In this document: positions 9,556 through 21,267 of the stretch, in pieces
Numbering within the stretch: the stretch's first letter is position 1
Layout: the number at the start of each line of letters is the position of its first letter
NCBI GenBank assembly: GCA_009746045.1
Contig: RPFO01000199.1
Span: 1,114,637 to 1,178,636 of the forward strand
DNA length: 64,000 nucleotides
Direction of reading: 5' to 3'
From: Mesostigma viride
Taxonomy: Eukaryota; Streptophyta; Mesostigmatophyceae; Mesostigmatales; Mesostigmataceae
Position numbers and translations under genes: made by a program
The notes under the pieces: model-generated
What the model was told of the DNA's origin: nothing
What the model saw: the letters and a program-made list of their open reading frames with translations, nothing else
Databases searched by the model: none

Positions 9556-12191
9556 TCAATAGTCATCTTCTTCAGAACTGCTGTCCGAGGGGTTGCTTGC
9601 ATCAACATCATCTTCTGATGACATAGTGTCATCCCCACTAGTGTCGCAATAGTTCACAGCTTTACGCTGCCTTCCACTGGCCCTCTTTGCCATAGGGACC
9701 TCCGCAATTACAACGGTGGGCTGGCTAGGTCCAGCATCTGTGGGAGCACCACGCTTGCGGCTGCGCCCTCGAGCAGGTGCCTTGCCAGCGCGGCGCACCA
9801 CGTCGCCATCACCTACGTCTGCCGCTGCCACCTTCTTCTTCTTCTTGGACCCCTTCTTCTTGCCTTTCTTCTTGCCACCAGGCGGTGGCATCGGCTCACC
9901 CTCCTCAATCACTTCAAACTGCGGCATGGTGGGGAAATCTGCTGCCACGCTGTGATACACATGGTTACTGAGGGCAGATTGCGCCTGGTGTGCCATGCTC
10001 CATGGCAGTTTGGCAGGGATTACCACCATTTCGGGAGCATAGCATTCATCGACGACATACCCAACTGAGCTCACTGCACCTGGCAACACAAGGCACGACG
10101 ACCTGGGGGCCTTTGCGCTGCTGATGACCACCAACCTCTCCTGGGGCAGGTGAGCGACATGAAGGCGATCAAAAAGCTCCACCTTCAACAACAGCTGCCA
10201 TTCCCAGCCACCTCGTGGGTACTCTAACCTGGCCTTCAGAATGTGTGTGATCAAACCAAAGTCTACACCGCCCGGGCCATGCACCGCAACTCCCGCATTC
10301 TTGTGCCGCTTTCCCTGGGATTGGTCCGCAGCCTCCGTGCGGTAGTTGAACCCGTGGATCCTGACTTTGTGGAAAGAATCCGCGTAGCGCTTCACGCCCC
10401 CACACGCCGCTACAATGACTTGCGGCACAAGCGGCGTCAGGTTTAATGATGCCCATGCCAGCACGTTGAACGTTGTGTCAGCACAGCGATCTCGCCTGCA
10501 TTCAAACAAACGCACACCGATAACCCAGCAAAGAGTATTATTATTAAGTATTGGTTATTAAAAAAAAAAAACAGATACAACACAGGACGCTTTTACTGGC
10601 GGCAAGATCATGGCACCCGGATGGGTAAAACCAAACAAACTAGATATTAATTACTAGGGCTGGCTTTGTGACAGTAAAACATGATTGCATGGCTAATCCC
10701 AAGGCGCCTTTCAATAGGACTGAATTAAAATAACCAAAGCAGACGGCGTAAGTAGCATTTGCAAAAAACAAGGCTCACCAGTAGGCCTCGTCGCCATTCG
10801 CAGGGTCGCTGTAATCAGCCTTGGGAAGGGCATCTTCTACCAGCAAATCCCTTGCCGCCGTCATCTCGTCCTCAGAAAACCGGTACCCGTCTTTCACCGA
10901 GCGCTTGCCCAGCTCGATGGTGCGCGACGGATCATTGGTGAGAAGGTCCCACACATAGTGCTTGGTCTTTACCTGCATTGGAAAAAAACATGATAAGCAC
11001 ACCAAGCAAAAATACAGAAGGCATTCAATTTAAAGAGCACTTTCCTTGAAAATGAGAGTGAGTAGAAACATCAAGGTTTTACACAAGGAGAGTTTCCATG
11101 CTGAATGAAATGAGCCATCATTGCTTCATGTAAATGCAGAATTACAAACTCAAGGTGCTATACATCATGTACACACACAAGAAAGAAGTAAAGACCTTCA
11201 AATAAGAAACAACTTACTCCGGTGGCTCGATGCTGGAAGTAGGATAGCAGCGTCAGCACCTCGAAGTTGACGAAGGACTGGCCCATGGAGTGCTCAACAT
11301 TGAGTGCAGACATGTGGCCAGAAACCGCTGTGTTCATGCATCTCTCACCCCACGCCATGGACCTACCGTCAGGGAGACCGACATTTGAAATCTGCCCCGC
11401 CAAATGTGTCGCTGCGTGAACCGACCTGGACATTTCGGATGCGGGCAGAACACGCTCAAGTGCAACAATTGACCTCAACATAGCCCTACCTACCTCGTCC
11501 AGTTCGTACTGAGTGAAGACCCTACCGCTAAAGATTGAGTCCCATGCTGCAGACGTTTCCAAAAAGGCAGCTCTTGCGTCTGCGTGCAGGCGGCCTCTAA
11601 GCAAAACAGGTAAGCGCTTCGAAAACAATTCTAGCTTGTCATGAGTCTTGGCCTTTCTCTCTGGCTTGCCATTGGCCAGCAGCCCCACAATATCACCCGG
11701 GAAGCAGTCGGGCAGGCTGTCCTTCATTCGGCGCTCCAGGGCTGCGTGGGAGACAAAAAAAAAAAAACAGTCAAACCCCACAAGTGTAAGTCAGTGGCAA
11801 GTCTTGATGCAACATGGAGAGTGACAAGTCGAACGTTTACTGTACTGCAATATGCACTGTTCACATTGCACTGAAAATGTGAGAAGACCCTAAACGCGTG
11901 CGAAAGGAAAACTGAACCACAACCAGAGAAAGAAAAATTGCGAAACTAAATAATTGCACTTGAATCAAATACCTATAAAACAGTTGGGAGAAAAAAGCAA
12001 ACACTCACCAATAACTTCAGCCTTCTCTTGCGAGGTGAGCTGGCAGGGTGGATGCAACCCCCGCCTCCTGGTTGTTGTCTTGATTGTGCCATCCATGGCA
12101 GTGGTGGTTGTCACGGTCTTCTCCATGTGCAGCTCCGGGTTCAGGTTCATCTCCTTCAGCCGATCCCGAATGGCGTAGGTCAAACCTTCCC
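9556..12191 (-). pseudogene. CACTA-1 transposase, 3' exons only
   Basis: Four exons with GT-AG borders, matching exons 3-6 of CACTA-2: 12009-12191, 11218-11741, 10779-10972 and 9556-10495 (stop). They encode the region after the Tnp2 core, including a DUF4218-like stretch with HAATHLAGQ, and a basic, acidic-tailed C terminus (KKKGKKKGSKKKKK, then SGRQRKAVNY). The upstream catalytic exons are deleted, so no transposase can be made. Exon 3 keeps the base that CACTA-2 has lost (reading GEGLTYAIR). Confidence 0.8.
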
Positions 12192-12346
12192 CTGGCAGCA
12201 GATTTAAGGAAAACAAAGCCATACAAGCGCAAATGCATACCAATGTTAGTAATACTTAATACACACACTGAACCACAGCATGTAATAAATCCTAATGGAA
12301 TTCTCCTTAAATACAAAATGTTGAAAAGGAAAAAAACAGCGACAAA

Positions 12347-12357
12347 CACATTGGGGA
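12347..12357. other. Deletion junction in CACTA-1
   Basis: Sequence matching the CACTA-2 intron at 23183 onward passes directly into sequence matching 20958 downward. CAC is shared by both sides, so the junction has 3-bp microhomology. Internal deletions of this kind in DNA transposons are usually put down to interrupted gap repair. Confidence 0.75.
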
Positions 12358-13166
12358 CCCAAAAGCTAAACAAGATGCTGTGTTAGTTGCCGCAGTTGTC
12401 GATAGACTGCTAAAAATATGCGATCAGGTGCGGGGGCATTAGCAAACTCAGTTTTTGAGTCAGCAAAGCGGAGGTACGAGGAATTGCAGAAAGTGGACCC
12501 CGCGAAGGCGGGCAAGGCTCCGGTATTCCAGCCGGCGCGGAAATTTGTAGCCGCCGAGCTGTCTCGATACTTGTCGAATTCGAAGTACAAGGCAAATAGC
12601 GGGAAGCGCGGCGTTCGCAACCCGGACGAGGGGGGTGCCTTGGCCAACCTAACCAACCTGGACACGCCAAAGGTATAGCTAAGCTCTACATTGGACTTAT
12701 TCGAACTGAATGCTTTTCTTTTCCCGATGCAAAGGCAACCGAACTTCATGCATGCAATATTTTCTGATCCGGCACCATTAGTATTGGAGTAAAATGTGTA
12801 CTTGCCGCTAGCTTCGACGTCAAGTTCCTTCTTTTAATTGATTTGCTTGTCTTTGTCCTCACAATCGTCGTATCACTCGCACGATCTTAGGTGAAGGTCG
12901 GGGTGCCAAAGCCCAAGATGGCGAATCCCAAGCAACACAAGACTCACCTCGAGCCACAAGCCCCGGCCAAGGTAGGTTACGGCAAGAAAGCATTCTGGCT
13001 ACTAGCTTACTGTATGTCGTCCGCAAAGATTGTTGCTTTCCACTCTCCATGCTCGTGACCATGTTCTTTTTAAACCGTGGGCATTCACGCGCCCTTATAT
13101 AAATCTGGTTAAGAAATGCTACAGTGACTGACAAGCCTATAAAAAAATTTTAATACATGTAATCCA

Positions 13167-13301
13167 TGCCAGCACCCCACCCCATTTATTTTTGCATGCC
13201 AGCACCCCACCCCATTTATTTATGCATGCCAGCACCCCACCCCATTTATTTATGCATGCCAGCACCCCACCCCATTTATTTATGCATGCCAGCACCCCAC
13301 C
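13167..13301 (+). repeat. 30-bp minisatellite in intron of second gene (CACTA-1)
   Basis: About four and a half copies of a 30-bp unit beginning CATGCCAGCACCCCACCCCA, head to tail, in the second intron. The same array is in CACTA-2 at 20007-20142. No spacers, so not CRISPR. Confidence 0.85.
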
Positions 13302-13659
13302 AACCTGTTACGCCCGCCTTAAGGCGGCGGGCTCCGCTTTGCCTTTGCCATTTTCAAGCGCCCCCATGTCAGATGAGCAAATAGCTCAAGAAATCACGTC
13401 CTCTAACTATTGTACCTAGTTGGTTGTGTCCGTTTCCCCGAAATTGTGGCATGCGCAGGTCGAGAACACCCTGACGCCCCAGGAGCAGGAAATCGCGCTC
13501 CTCCGGGCCAGGCTCGCTGCACTTGAGCAATCTACAAAGCCGGCCTCAGCTTCAGAACAGTCGGTCGTCTATATCATGGCGCCGCCCCCTGTGCCACCAA
13601 GGAACCCTGTCCTTGCCGTGGCCGCTTCCCCATCGGCCACGTCGGCTCCCCCCGCCGCA

Positions 13660-13885
13660 GAAACCGCGGCGCCGGCAGCCAAGGCCGCGGCGCCGGCAGC
13701 CAAGGCCGCGGCGCCGGCAGCCAAGGCAGCGGCGCCGGCAGCCAAGGCCGCGGCGCCGGCAGCCAAGGCCGCGGCGCCGGCAGCCAAGGCCGCGGCGCCG
13801 GCAGCCGAGGCCGCGGCGCCGGCAGCCGAGGCCGCGGCGCCGGCAGCCGAGGCCGCGGCGCCGGCAGCCGAGGCCGCGGCGCCGT
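13660..13885 (+). repeat. Coding 21-bp repeat (Ala-Pro-Ala-Ala-Lys/Glu-Ala-Ala)
   Basis: In-frame tandem repeat of a 21-bp unit. CACTA-1 has more Glu variants and CACTA-2 (19420-19650) more Lys variants at about equal length. A second 36-bp coding repeat (KAEVATPAAAQA) lies at 14545-14740. Confidence 0.8.
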
Positions 13886-15899
13886 TCATTCCAAAGACGC
13901 AGAAAAACAAAGTAGAGAAGAAAGCTGATGTGCCGCCAAAGAAACTCAAGAAGGAACGGGAGCCCCAAATAAAAAAGGAACGCGGTACCCCCCTCGACCT
14001 GGGCCTTGGTCACTTTCTGCCGCAGCTCAGCCGCGTGGCCACCATCCGAAAGGATGCCCAGCCGAAAATCGGGATGTTCATCGCCGTGCGGTTTCTCCTA
14101 GAGGACCCTAAGAAGGACCAGGATGAGTGGATCTGGGAGTTTGGTAAAGTCTGCTCCATCAACAAGAAAAGGAAGATCCCACACTCAATCCTGTTCGTCG
14201 AGCATGACGGCGCAAGCAAGACTTACGAGCTCGCCCTCAACGACCTCCCCCAAGACGAGAACAGCAAGGAAATATGTGCTTGGGTGGCTCTTGATGGAGT
14301 GTACCCCGAGGACATGACGGCGTACCGAGTCCTCAAGCGGTCCCAAGCAGCCGTGAAGGCTGCTGCCTCTGTGGACCCCAACAACATGCAGGATCCGGTG
14401 AAAAAGAGACAGGTGGAGGAGTCCGCGCAGCAGGTGCCTGTGAAGCGTGCGAAGGGAGTTGTGGCTGGGGCTGCGGTGCAGGGCAGCGAGGCAAAGGCAG
14501 GGACAAAGGTGGTAGTCACCACGCCTGCTGTGGAGAAAGCCAAGGCGGAGGTTGCCACGGCGGCGGCGGCGCAGGCCAAGGCGGAGGTCGCCACGCCGGC
14601 AGCGGCGCAGGCCAAGGCGGAGGTCGCCACGCCGGCAGCGGCGCAGGCCAAGGCGGAGGTCGCCACGCCGGCAGCGGCGCAGGCCAAGGCGGAGGTCGCC
14701 ACGCCGGCAGCGGCGCAGGCCAAGGCGGAGGTCGCCACGCCGACGGTGCTGTCGGTTGCGCCTGCTAAACTGGAATTCAGCGACGTGGATATGGAGCTCG
14801 AGCCGGATTTGAAGGAGGCATGCAGAGCGAGAACTGGCCAGGCTAGAAGCCCTCCTAGCAAAACAAAAGGCCCTTGTTCGCGCCCGGCAGCAGGGTACTG
14901 CGACTATGGACATCTCGACGGCAACGGGGATGACATCGGTAAGTATACCTTTTTAGTCGTGCCTAAAAATAAGTTGTTTGCATCTTGCATGCATGCCATA
15001 TTGTTGTTCATGTAATCATGGTAAATTATGTTGGCTGATTAGGTTTTGTTGTTTTTCCCCCTATGATTTCTGAAATTTTGTTCCGCTATAAAAATCGCCA
15101 TTTATTGATAGCATCTTTTTTCTGCAATTAAGTTTTCCTGAACATGATTTAGTTGACTTCCTTGTATGCCTCTTACTTGCAGGTAAACTGGACCGCCTTC
15201 GAAGAACAACGTGGTGGGAGGACTGACACTGACGACGCCGATGACGATACCATGTCATCGGCGTCGTCAGTTGCATCACCATCCAAGGTTAGCTGCACTG
15301 CTTTCATTTGGGGGGGAATTATAGGTGTCATGTTTTTGGCATTTGAAGGTATAGATGTTTATCTGCAAGGGCCTGTTTTTTTTTCCCCTCTTGCATGCAT
15401 GGATGTGTGGAATTGTATGTTGCTTGGTTTGATTTGCCATACACATTTGCTGCATGGATTGTTAGGTGGTGATGAGCTCAAGATCATTGTAGAACGCTTA
15501 CATCTATGTCAAGGATCTGATTTCTTTTCCTCTTGCATATATTGTGTCGGTTTGCTTGATTTCTTGCAGGCACCACGAGAATAAAAAGTCAGCATGTGAC
15601 GCCCTGTCGAGCGGCCCGCGATGTTAGCTAGCTGCCATATAGTATTTGATGAAAGGCATTGAATGCCGAAGATGTCATAACGCCATTACAGACTGCATGT
15701 GTTGAACAGGCATTGAATGCCGAAGATGTACATAACGCCGTAACAGTGTTGAATAGTTGAATCAACGGACCCGTTCTTGCAGCTGTAAACATTAAAATTA
15801 TTCAAACATTTAATGAAAAAATCATGATTGTTCGTGCTGTTTTGAACAGCGGTTGTTACTGGCACTGCCTGCATGTGCATGGCTGCCAGCATATTGCAT

Positions 15900-16267
15900 T
15901 ATGGGTGTGTTTTTCAGCGCTGTGTTTTCTCACTTTTCTCACTTTTCTCACGTCCTGTTTTTCTCACTTTTCTCACTTTTCTCACGTCCTGATTTTCTCA
16001 CTTTTCTCACGTTTCACACCTCCCGTTTTTCTCACTTATCTCACGTCCTGTTTTCTTGAGATTTTTCTCACGTTTTTCCCCTTTTTTGACCTTTTTGGGG
16101 CAATCTCACCCGGGTGAGAAACGTGTTTTCTCACCCATTCTCACCCCATTCTCACCCTTTTTTCTCACCTTTCTCACCCATTCTCACCCATTTCTCACCC
16201 TTTTTCTCACCTTTCTCACCCTTTTTCTCACGATTTCTCACCCATTCTCAAAGCCGAGTTCCTAGTG
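15900..16267. repeat. CACTA-1 subterminal repeats, second-gene side
   Basis: Runs of TTCTCACTTT and then TTCTCACCCA-type motifs lead to the terminus GAGTTCCTAGTG. Mirror image of 17008-17360. Confidence 0.75.
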
Positions 16268-16527
16268 TTCTGCATCTTGGATCCAGAGGACCCAGCAGAC
16301 CCTCCCAGCAGAGCATCTAGGCTCCCAGAGCCAACCCTGTCTGGGGACCCTCCACCTGTTGACAGTTGAGGGGATTGTTGTGCTGCAGCATGCATGCAAT
16401 CTTGTGGAATGAGAACATCAGTACACCCCTGGTGCTGATCAGAGGTGGCACCCTGCCCAGATTTATTTACATGTGAAGTTGTGTCCCCACAGGGTGTCTC
16501 ACTATGTACACGGGACTGCTTCACTAG
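16268..16527 (-). CDS. pol: Copia-2 pol N-terminal linker (after the gag stop)
   Basis: On the minus strand the gag frame continues past TGA (16528-16530) through CTA GTG AAG and stays open to the CACTA-1 insertion. About 86 codons rich in Gly, Ser and Gln, with no protease motif. It continues at 9051 as the integrase part. No initiator ATG is near, which suggests stop readthrough. Confidence 0.7.
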
Positions 16528-16530
16528 TCA
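16522..16530 (-). promoter_or_regulatory. Candidate stop-readthrough site UGA CUA G between gag and pol
   Basis: The zinc-knuckle frame of gag ends in TGA followed at once by CTAG, and pol goes on in the same frame. UGA CUA G is a known leaky-stop context in readthrough genes of eukaryotes and RNA viruses. Readthrough here is inferred. Confidence 0.6.
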
Positions 16531-17007
16531 CTTCTGGTCAGACTGCCCCTTCTTCTTGTTTGGGCAATCCCTCTTCCAGTGACCTTCCTTGCCACAAGCA
16601 AAACACTTGCTCTTGCCAGACCCTCCCCCTGGGGCCTTGCTGTCCTGCTTGTTCTGGTTGCCTGAGGCCTGATTGTTATTCTGCCCCTGGCCACCACCCT
16701 TACCCTGCTGATGGCTGTTACGGTTGCCAGACTGGTTCCCCTGATTCTGGTTCCCCTGCTGACCTCCTCCACCACCCTGGTTCTGCTCCTTCTGGGTCTG
16801 CTTCCTTCTCCTGCTACCATACCGTGTCCCAGATGGGGTACGGTTCTTGCCCTGGCTAGCCTGAGACGCTGACCCTCCCTGAGAACTGATACCCTTGCAG
16901 GTAGGGACCCGGGTCCTGAAGACAGTTTAGTATCACACGCTTCAGAGCCCCCCAGGTGCCATCAGTGAGATCACAGAGCTGTCTAGCAGTAGCCCTACCT
17001 TCCTCTG
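16528..17007 (-). CDS. gag: Copia-2 gag C-terminal part with CCHC zinc knuckle
   Basis: On the minus strand it contains CFACGKEGHWKRDC (C-x2-C-x4-H-x4-C, about 16570-16611), preceded by a Gly/Gln/Asn-rich tract. Upstream (about 16860-17007) a different frame is open (RQLCDLTDGTWGALKR) and reaches a TAG, so a +1 change is needed between them. This may be a mutation, an error or a real frameshift. CACTA-2 cuts it from the N-terminal part at 26527-27382. Confidence 0.75.
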
Positions 17008-17360
17008 CACTAGGAACTCGGCTTTGAGAATGGGTGAGAAATGGTGAGAAAAAGGGTGAGAAAGGTGAGAAAAAGGGTGAGAAATGGGTGAGAATGGGTG
17101 AGAAAGGTGAGAAAAAAGGGTGAGAATGGGGTGAGAATGGGTGAGAAAACACGTTTCTCACCCGGGTGAGATTGCCCCAAAAAGGTCAAAAAAGGGGAAA
17201 AACGTGAGAAAAATCTCAAGAAAACAGGACGTGAGATAAGTGAGAAAAACGGGAGGTGTGAAACGTGAGAAAAGTGAGAAAATCAGGACGTGAGAAAAGT
17301 GAGAAAAGTGAGAAAAACAGGACGTGAGAAAAGTGAGAAAAGTGAGAAAACACAGCGCTG
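17008..17360. repeat. CACTA-2 subterminal repeats, second-gene side
   Basis: GGGTGAGAA-type motifs follow the terminus and pass into GTGAGAAAA motifs. Same order as the mirrored array of CACTA-1 at 15900-16267. Confidence 0.75.
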
Positions 17361-17705
17361 AAAAACACACCCATAATGCAATATGCTGGCAGCAGACACA
17401 TGCATGCAGTGCCAGTAACAACCGCTGTTCAAAACAGCACGAACAATCATGATTTTTTCATTAAATGTTTGAATAATTTTAATGTTTACAGCTGCAAGAA
17501 CCCGTTGATTCAACTATTCAACACTGTTATGGCGTTATGTACATCTTCGGCATTCAATGCCTGTTCAACACATGCAGTCTGTTATGGCGTTATGACATCT
17601 TCGGCATTCAATGCCTTTCATCAAATACTATATGGCAGCTAGCTAACGAAGCGGGCCGCTCGACAGGGCGTCACATGCTGACTTGAAAGTGGGACCGCTT
17701 GCATT

Positions 17706-20700
17706 TTACTCTCGTGGTGCCTGCAAGAAATCAAGCAAACCGACACAATATATGCAAGAGGAAAAGAAATCAGATCCTTGACATAGACGTAAGCGTTCTA
17801 CAAGGATCTTGAGCTCAGCACCACCTAACTAACAATCCATGCAGCAAATGTGTATGGCAAATCAAACCAAGCAACATACAATTGTTTGTGGTTGTCTCTT
17901 TGATACAATTCCATGCATGCAAGAGGGGGGAAAAAAACAGGCCCTTGCAGATAAACATCTATACCTTCAAATGCCAAAAACATGACACCTATAATTCCCC
18001 CCCAAATGAAAGCAGTGCAGCTAACCTTGGATGGTGATGCAACTGACGACGCCGATGACATGGCATCGTCATCGGCGTCGTCAGTGTCAGTCCTCCCACC
18101 ACGTTGTTCTTCGAAGGCGGTCCAGTTTACCTGCAAGTAAGAGGCATACAAGGAAGTCAACTCAATCATGTTCAGGAAAACTTAATTGCAGAAAAAAGAT
18201 GCTATCAATAAATGGCGATTTTTATAGCGGAACAAAATTTCAGAAATCATAGGGGGAAAAACAACAAAACCTAATCAGCCAACATAATTTACCATGATTA
18301 CATGAACAACAATATGGCATGCATGCAAGATGCAAACAACTTATTTTTAGGCACGACTAAAAAGGTATACTTACCGATGTCATCCCCGTTGCCGTCGAGA
18401 TGTCGATAGTCGCAGTACCCTGCTGCCGGGCGCGAACAAGGGCCTTTTGTTTTGCTAGGAGGGCTTCTAGCCTGGCCAGTTCTCGCTCTGCATCCTTCAA
18501 ATCCGGCTCGAGCTCCATATCCACGTCGCTGAATTCCAGTTTAGCAGGCGCAACCGACAGCACCGTCGGCGTGGCGACCTCCGCCTTGGCCTGCGCCGCT
18601 GCCGGCGTTGCGACCTCCGCCTTGGCCTGCGCCGCTGCCGGCGTGGCGACCTCCGCCTTGGCCTGCGCCGCTGCCGGCGTGGCGACCTCCGCCTTGGCCT
18701 GCGCCGCTGCCGGCGTGGCGACCTCCGCCTTGGCCTGCGCCGCCGCCGCCGTGGCAACCTCCGCCTTGGCTTTCTCCACAGCAGGCGTGGTGACTACCAC
18801 CTTTGTCCCTGCCTTTGCCTCGCTGCCCTGCACCGCAGCCCCAGCCACAACTCCCTTCGCACGCTTCACAGGCACCTGCTGCGCGGACTCCTCCACCTGT
18901 CTCTTTTTCACCGGATCCTGCATGTTGTTGGGGTCCACAGAGGCAGCAGCCTTCACGGCTGCTTGGGACCGCTTGAGGACTCGGTACGCCGTCATGTCCT
19001 CGGGGTACACTCCATCAAGAGCCACCCAAGCACATATTTCCTTGCTGTTCTCGTCTTGGGGGAGGTCGTTGAGGGCGAGCTCGTAAGTCTTGCTTGCGCC
19101 GTCATGCTCGACGAACAGGATTGAGTGTGGGATCTTCCTTTTCTTGTTGATGGAGCAGACTTTACCAAACTCCCAGATCCACTCATCCTGGTCCTTCTTA
19201 GGGTCCTCTAGGAGAAACCGCACGGCGATGAACATCCCGATTTTCGGCTGGGCATCCTTTCGGATGGTGGCCACGCGGCTGAGCTGCGGCAGAAAGTGAC
19301 CAAGGCCCAGGTCAAGGGGGGTACCGCGTTCCTTTTTTATTTGGGGCTCCCGTTCCTTCTTGAGTTTCTTTGGCGGCACATCAGCTTTCTTCTCTACTTT
19401 GTTTTTCTGCGTCTTTGGAATGAACGGCGCCGCGGCCTCGGCTGCCGGCGCCGCGGCCTCGGCTGCCGGCGCCGCGGCCTTGGCTGCCGGCGCCGCGGCC
19501 TTGGCTGCCGGCGCCGCGGCCTTGGCTGCCGGCGCCGCGGCCTTGGCTGCCGGCGCCGCGGCCTTGGCTGCCGGCGCCGCGGCCTTGGCTGCCGGCGCCG
19601 CGGCCTTGGCTGCCGGCGCCGCGGCCTTGGCTGCCGGCGCCGCGGTTTCTGCGGCGGGGGGAGCCGACGTGGCCGATGGGGAAGCGGCCACGGCAAGGAC
19701 AGGGTTCCTTGGTGGCACAGGGGGCGGCGCCATGATATAGACGACCGACTGTTCTGAAGCTGAGGCCGGCTTTGTAGATTGCTCAAGTGCAGCGAGCCTG
19801 GCCCGGAGGAGCGCGATTTCCTGCTCCTGGGGCGTCAGGGTGTTCTCGACCTGCGCATGCCACAATTTCGGGGAAACGGACACAACCAACTAGGTACAAT
19901 AGTTAGAGGACGTGATTTCTTGAGCTATTTGCTCATCTGACATGGGGGCGCTTGAAAATGGCAAAGGCAAAGCGGAGCCCGCCGCCTTAAGGCGGGCGTA
20001 ACAGGTTGGTGGGGTGCTGGCATGCATAAATAAATGGGGTGGGGTGCTGGCATGCATAAATAAATGGGGTGGGGTGCTGGCATGCATAAATAAATGGGGT
20101 GGGGTGCTGGCATGCAAAAATAAATGGGGTGGGGTGCTGGCATGGATTACATGTATTAAAATTTTTTTATAGGCTTGTCAGTCACTGTAGCATTTCTTAA
20201 CCAGATTTATATAAGGGCGCGTGAATGCCCACGGTTTAAAAAGAACATGGTCACGAGCATGGAGAGTGGAAAGCAACAATCTTTGCGGACGACATACAGT
20301 AAGCTAGTAGCCAGAATGCTTTCTTGCCGTAACCTACCTTGGCCGGGGCTTGTGGCTCGAGGTGAGTCTTGTGTTGCTTGGGATTCGCCATCTTGGGCTT
20401 TGGCACCCCGACCTTCACCTAAGATCGTGCGAGTGATACGACGATTGTGAGGACAAAGACAAGCAAATCAATTAAAAGAAAACTTGACATCGAAGCTAGC
20501 GGCAAGTACACATTTTACTCCAATACTAATGGTGCCGGATCAGAAAATATTGCATGCATGAAGTTCGGTTGCCTTTGCATCGGGAAAAGAAAAGCATTCA
20601 GTTCGAATAAGTCCAATGTAGAGCTTAGCTATACCTTTGGCGTGTCCAGGTTGGTTAGGTTGGCCAAGGCACCCCCCTCGTCCGGGTTGCGAATGCCGCG

Positions 20701-21267
20701 CTTCCCGCTATTTGCCTTGTACTTCGAATTCGACAAGTATCGAGACAGCTCGGCGGCTACAAATTTCCGCGCCGGCTGGAATACCGGAGCCTTGCCCGCC
20801 TTCGCGGGGTCCACTTTCTGCAATTCCTCGTACCTCCGCTTTGCTGACTCAAAAACTGAGTTTGCTAATGCCCCCGCAAAATCGCATATTTTTAGCAGTC
20901 TATCGACAACTGCGGCAACTAACGCAGCATCTTGTTTAGCTTTTGGGTCCCCAATGTGAAGGTACCTCCGCGATAGCACCGCTATCTGGCTGCGGAGGAC
21001 TGCCAGCCGGTTACTCTCGGCGACAAATGGCAAAGGGACTTCCTCGCTGATCTTGTTAACACGGAATGAGCGCCACTCTTCATCTGTGGCCATGTAAGGC
21101 CCATCCTGCTCTGCTGCCATGTAACTACCCAACGCGTTGGGTAGAAAAAGTTGTACCTGGGTCAATGCGTCGGCCGCCTGTGTTTGCGGCTCCATGGCAA
21201 CAACGACTACGTTCTGTGGACGCGGCAAATTCAACGCATACATCATCTTGAAATCGTGACCGTCCAT
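17706..21267 (-). CDS. CACTA-2 second gene: Ala-rich protein with possible chromatin-reader-like domain
   Basis: Five exons on minus with GT-AG borders and phase-0 joins: 20635-21267 (ATG), 20338-20418, 18375-19850, 18026-18130, 17706-17720 (stop), about 769 residues. The N-terminal domain (VAAVVDRLLKICDF) has no recognised family. A heptad leucine stretch (EIALLRARLAALEQ), (APAAKAA)n, a basic patch, a domain with MFIAVRFLLED, WIWEFGKVCSIN and HSILFVEHDG, and an acidic Ser-rich tail follow. The WIWEFGKV domain looks like a small beta-barrel reader (Tudor/BAH-like); that is a guess. It is divergent to the transposase gene, like an accessory TnpA-type gene. Confidence 0.65.
20007..20142 (-). 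repeat. 30-bp minisatellite in intron of second gene (CACTA-2)
   Basis: Mirror copy of the array in CACTA-1 (13167-13301), same unit and the same number of repeats. Confidence 0.85.

Larger units (their letters stand above)
12353..15584 (+). pseudogene. CACTA-1 second gene (5'-truncated, frameshifted)
   Basis: Exons by comparison with CACTA-2: 12353-12672 (start lost), 12891-12971, 13459-14938, 15183-15287, 15570-15584 (stop). It encodes a leucine-rich heptad stretch (EQEIALLRARLAALEQ), (APAAKAA)n and (KAEVATPAAAQA)n repeats, and a compact domain with IAVRFLLEDPKK and WIWEFGKVCSIN. Lesions against CACTA-2: lost N-terminal part, a length change near 12425 and 4 extra bases near 14818. Function unknown; by position it resembles the accessory gene of other CACTA elements. 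Confidence 0.65.
9052..16267 (-). mobile_element. CACTA-1, deleted non-autonomous CACTA (En/Spm) transposon
   Basis: The termini CACTAGGAACTC and GAGTTCCTAGTG form a 12-bp inverted repeat flanked by a 2-bp TT duplication. It is nearly identical to CACTA-2 but inverted relative to it. Against CACTA-2 (20959-23182 there) about 2.2 kb is missing, covering the Tnp2 catalytic exons and the first part of the second gene. The remaining transposase exons lie on the minus strand and the second gene on the plus strand. Confidence 0.88.

Noticed and set aside
13167-13301. Regular 30-bp repeats as a CRISPR-like array
   Set aside because: Head-to-tail repeats without spacers, in an intron of a eukaryotic transposon gene, with a mirror copy in CACTA-2.
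13552-14861. Reverse-strand Ala/Gly/Arg-rich ORFs opposite the second CACTA gene
   Set aside because: GC-rich coding repeats keep other frames open. The plus-strand frame in CACTA-1 has splice sites and non-repetitive domains; the mirrored ORFs in CACTA-2 are explained the same way.
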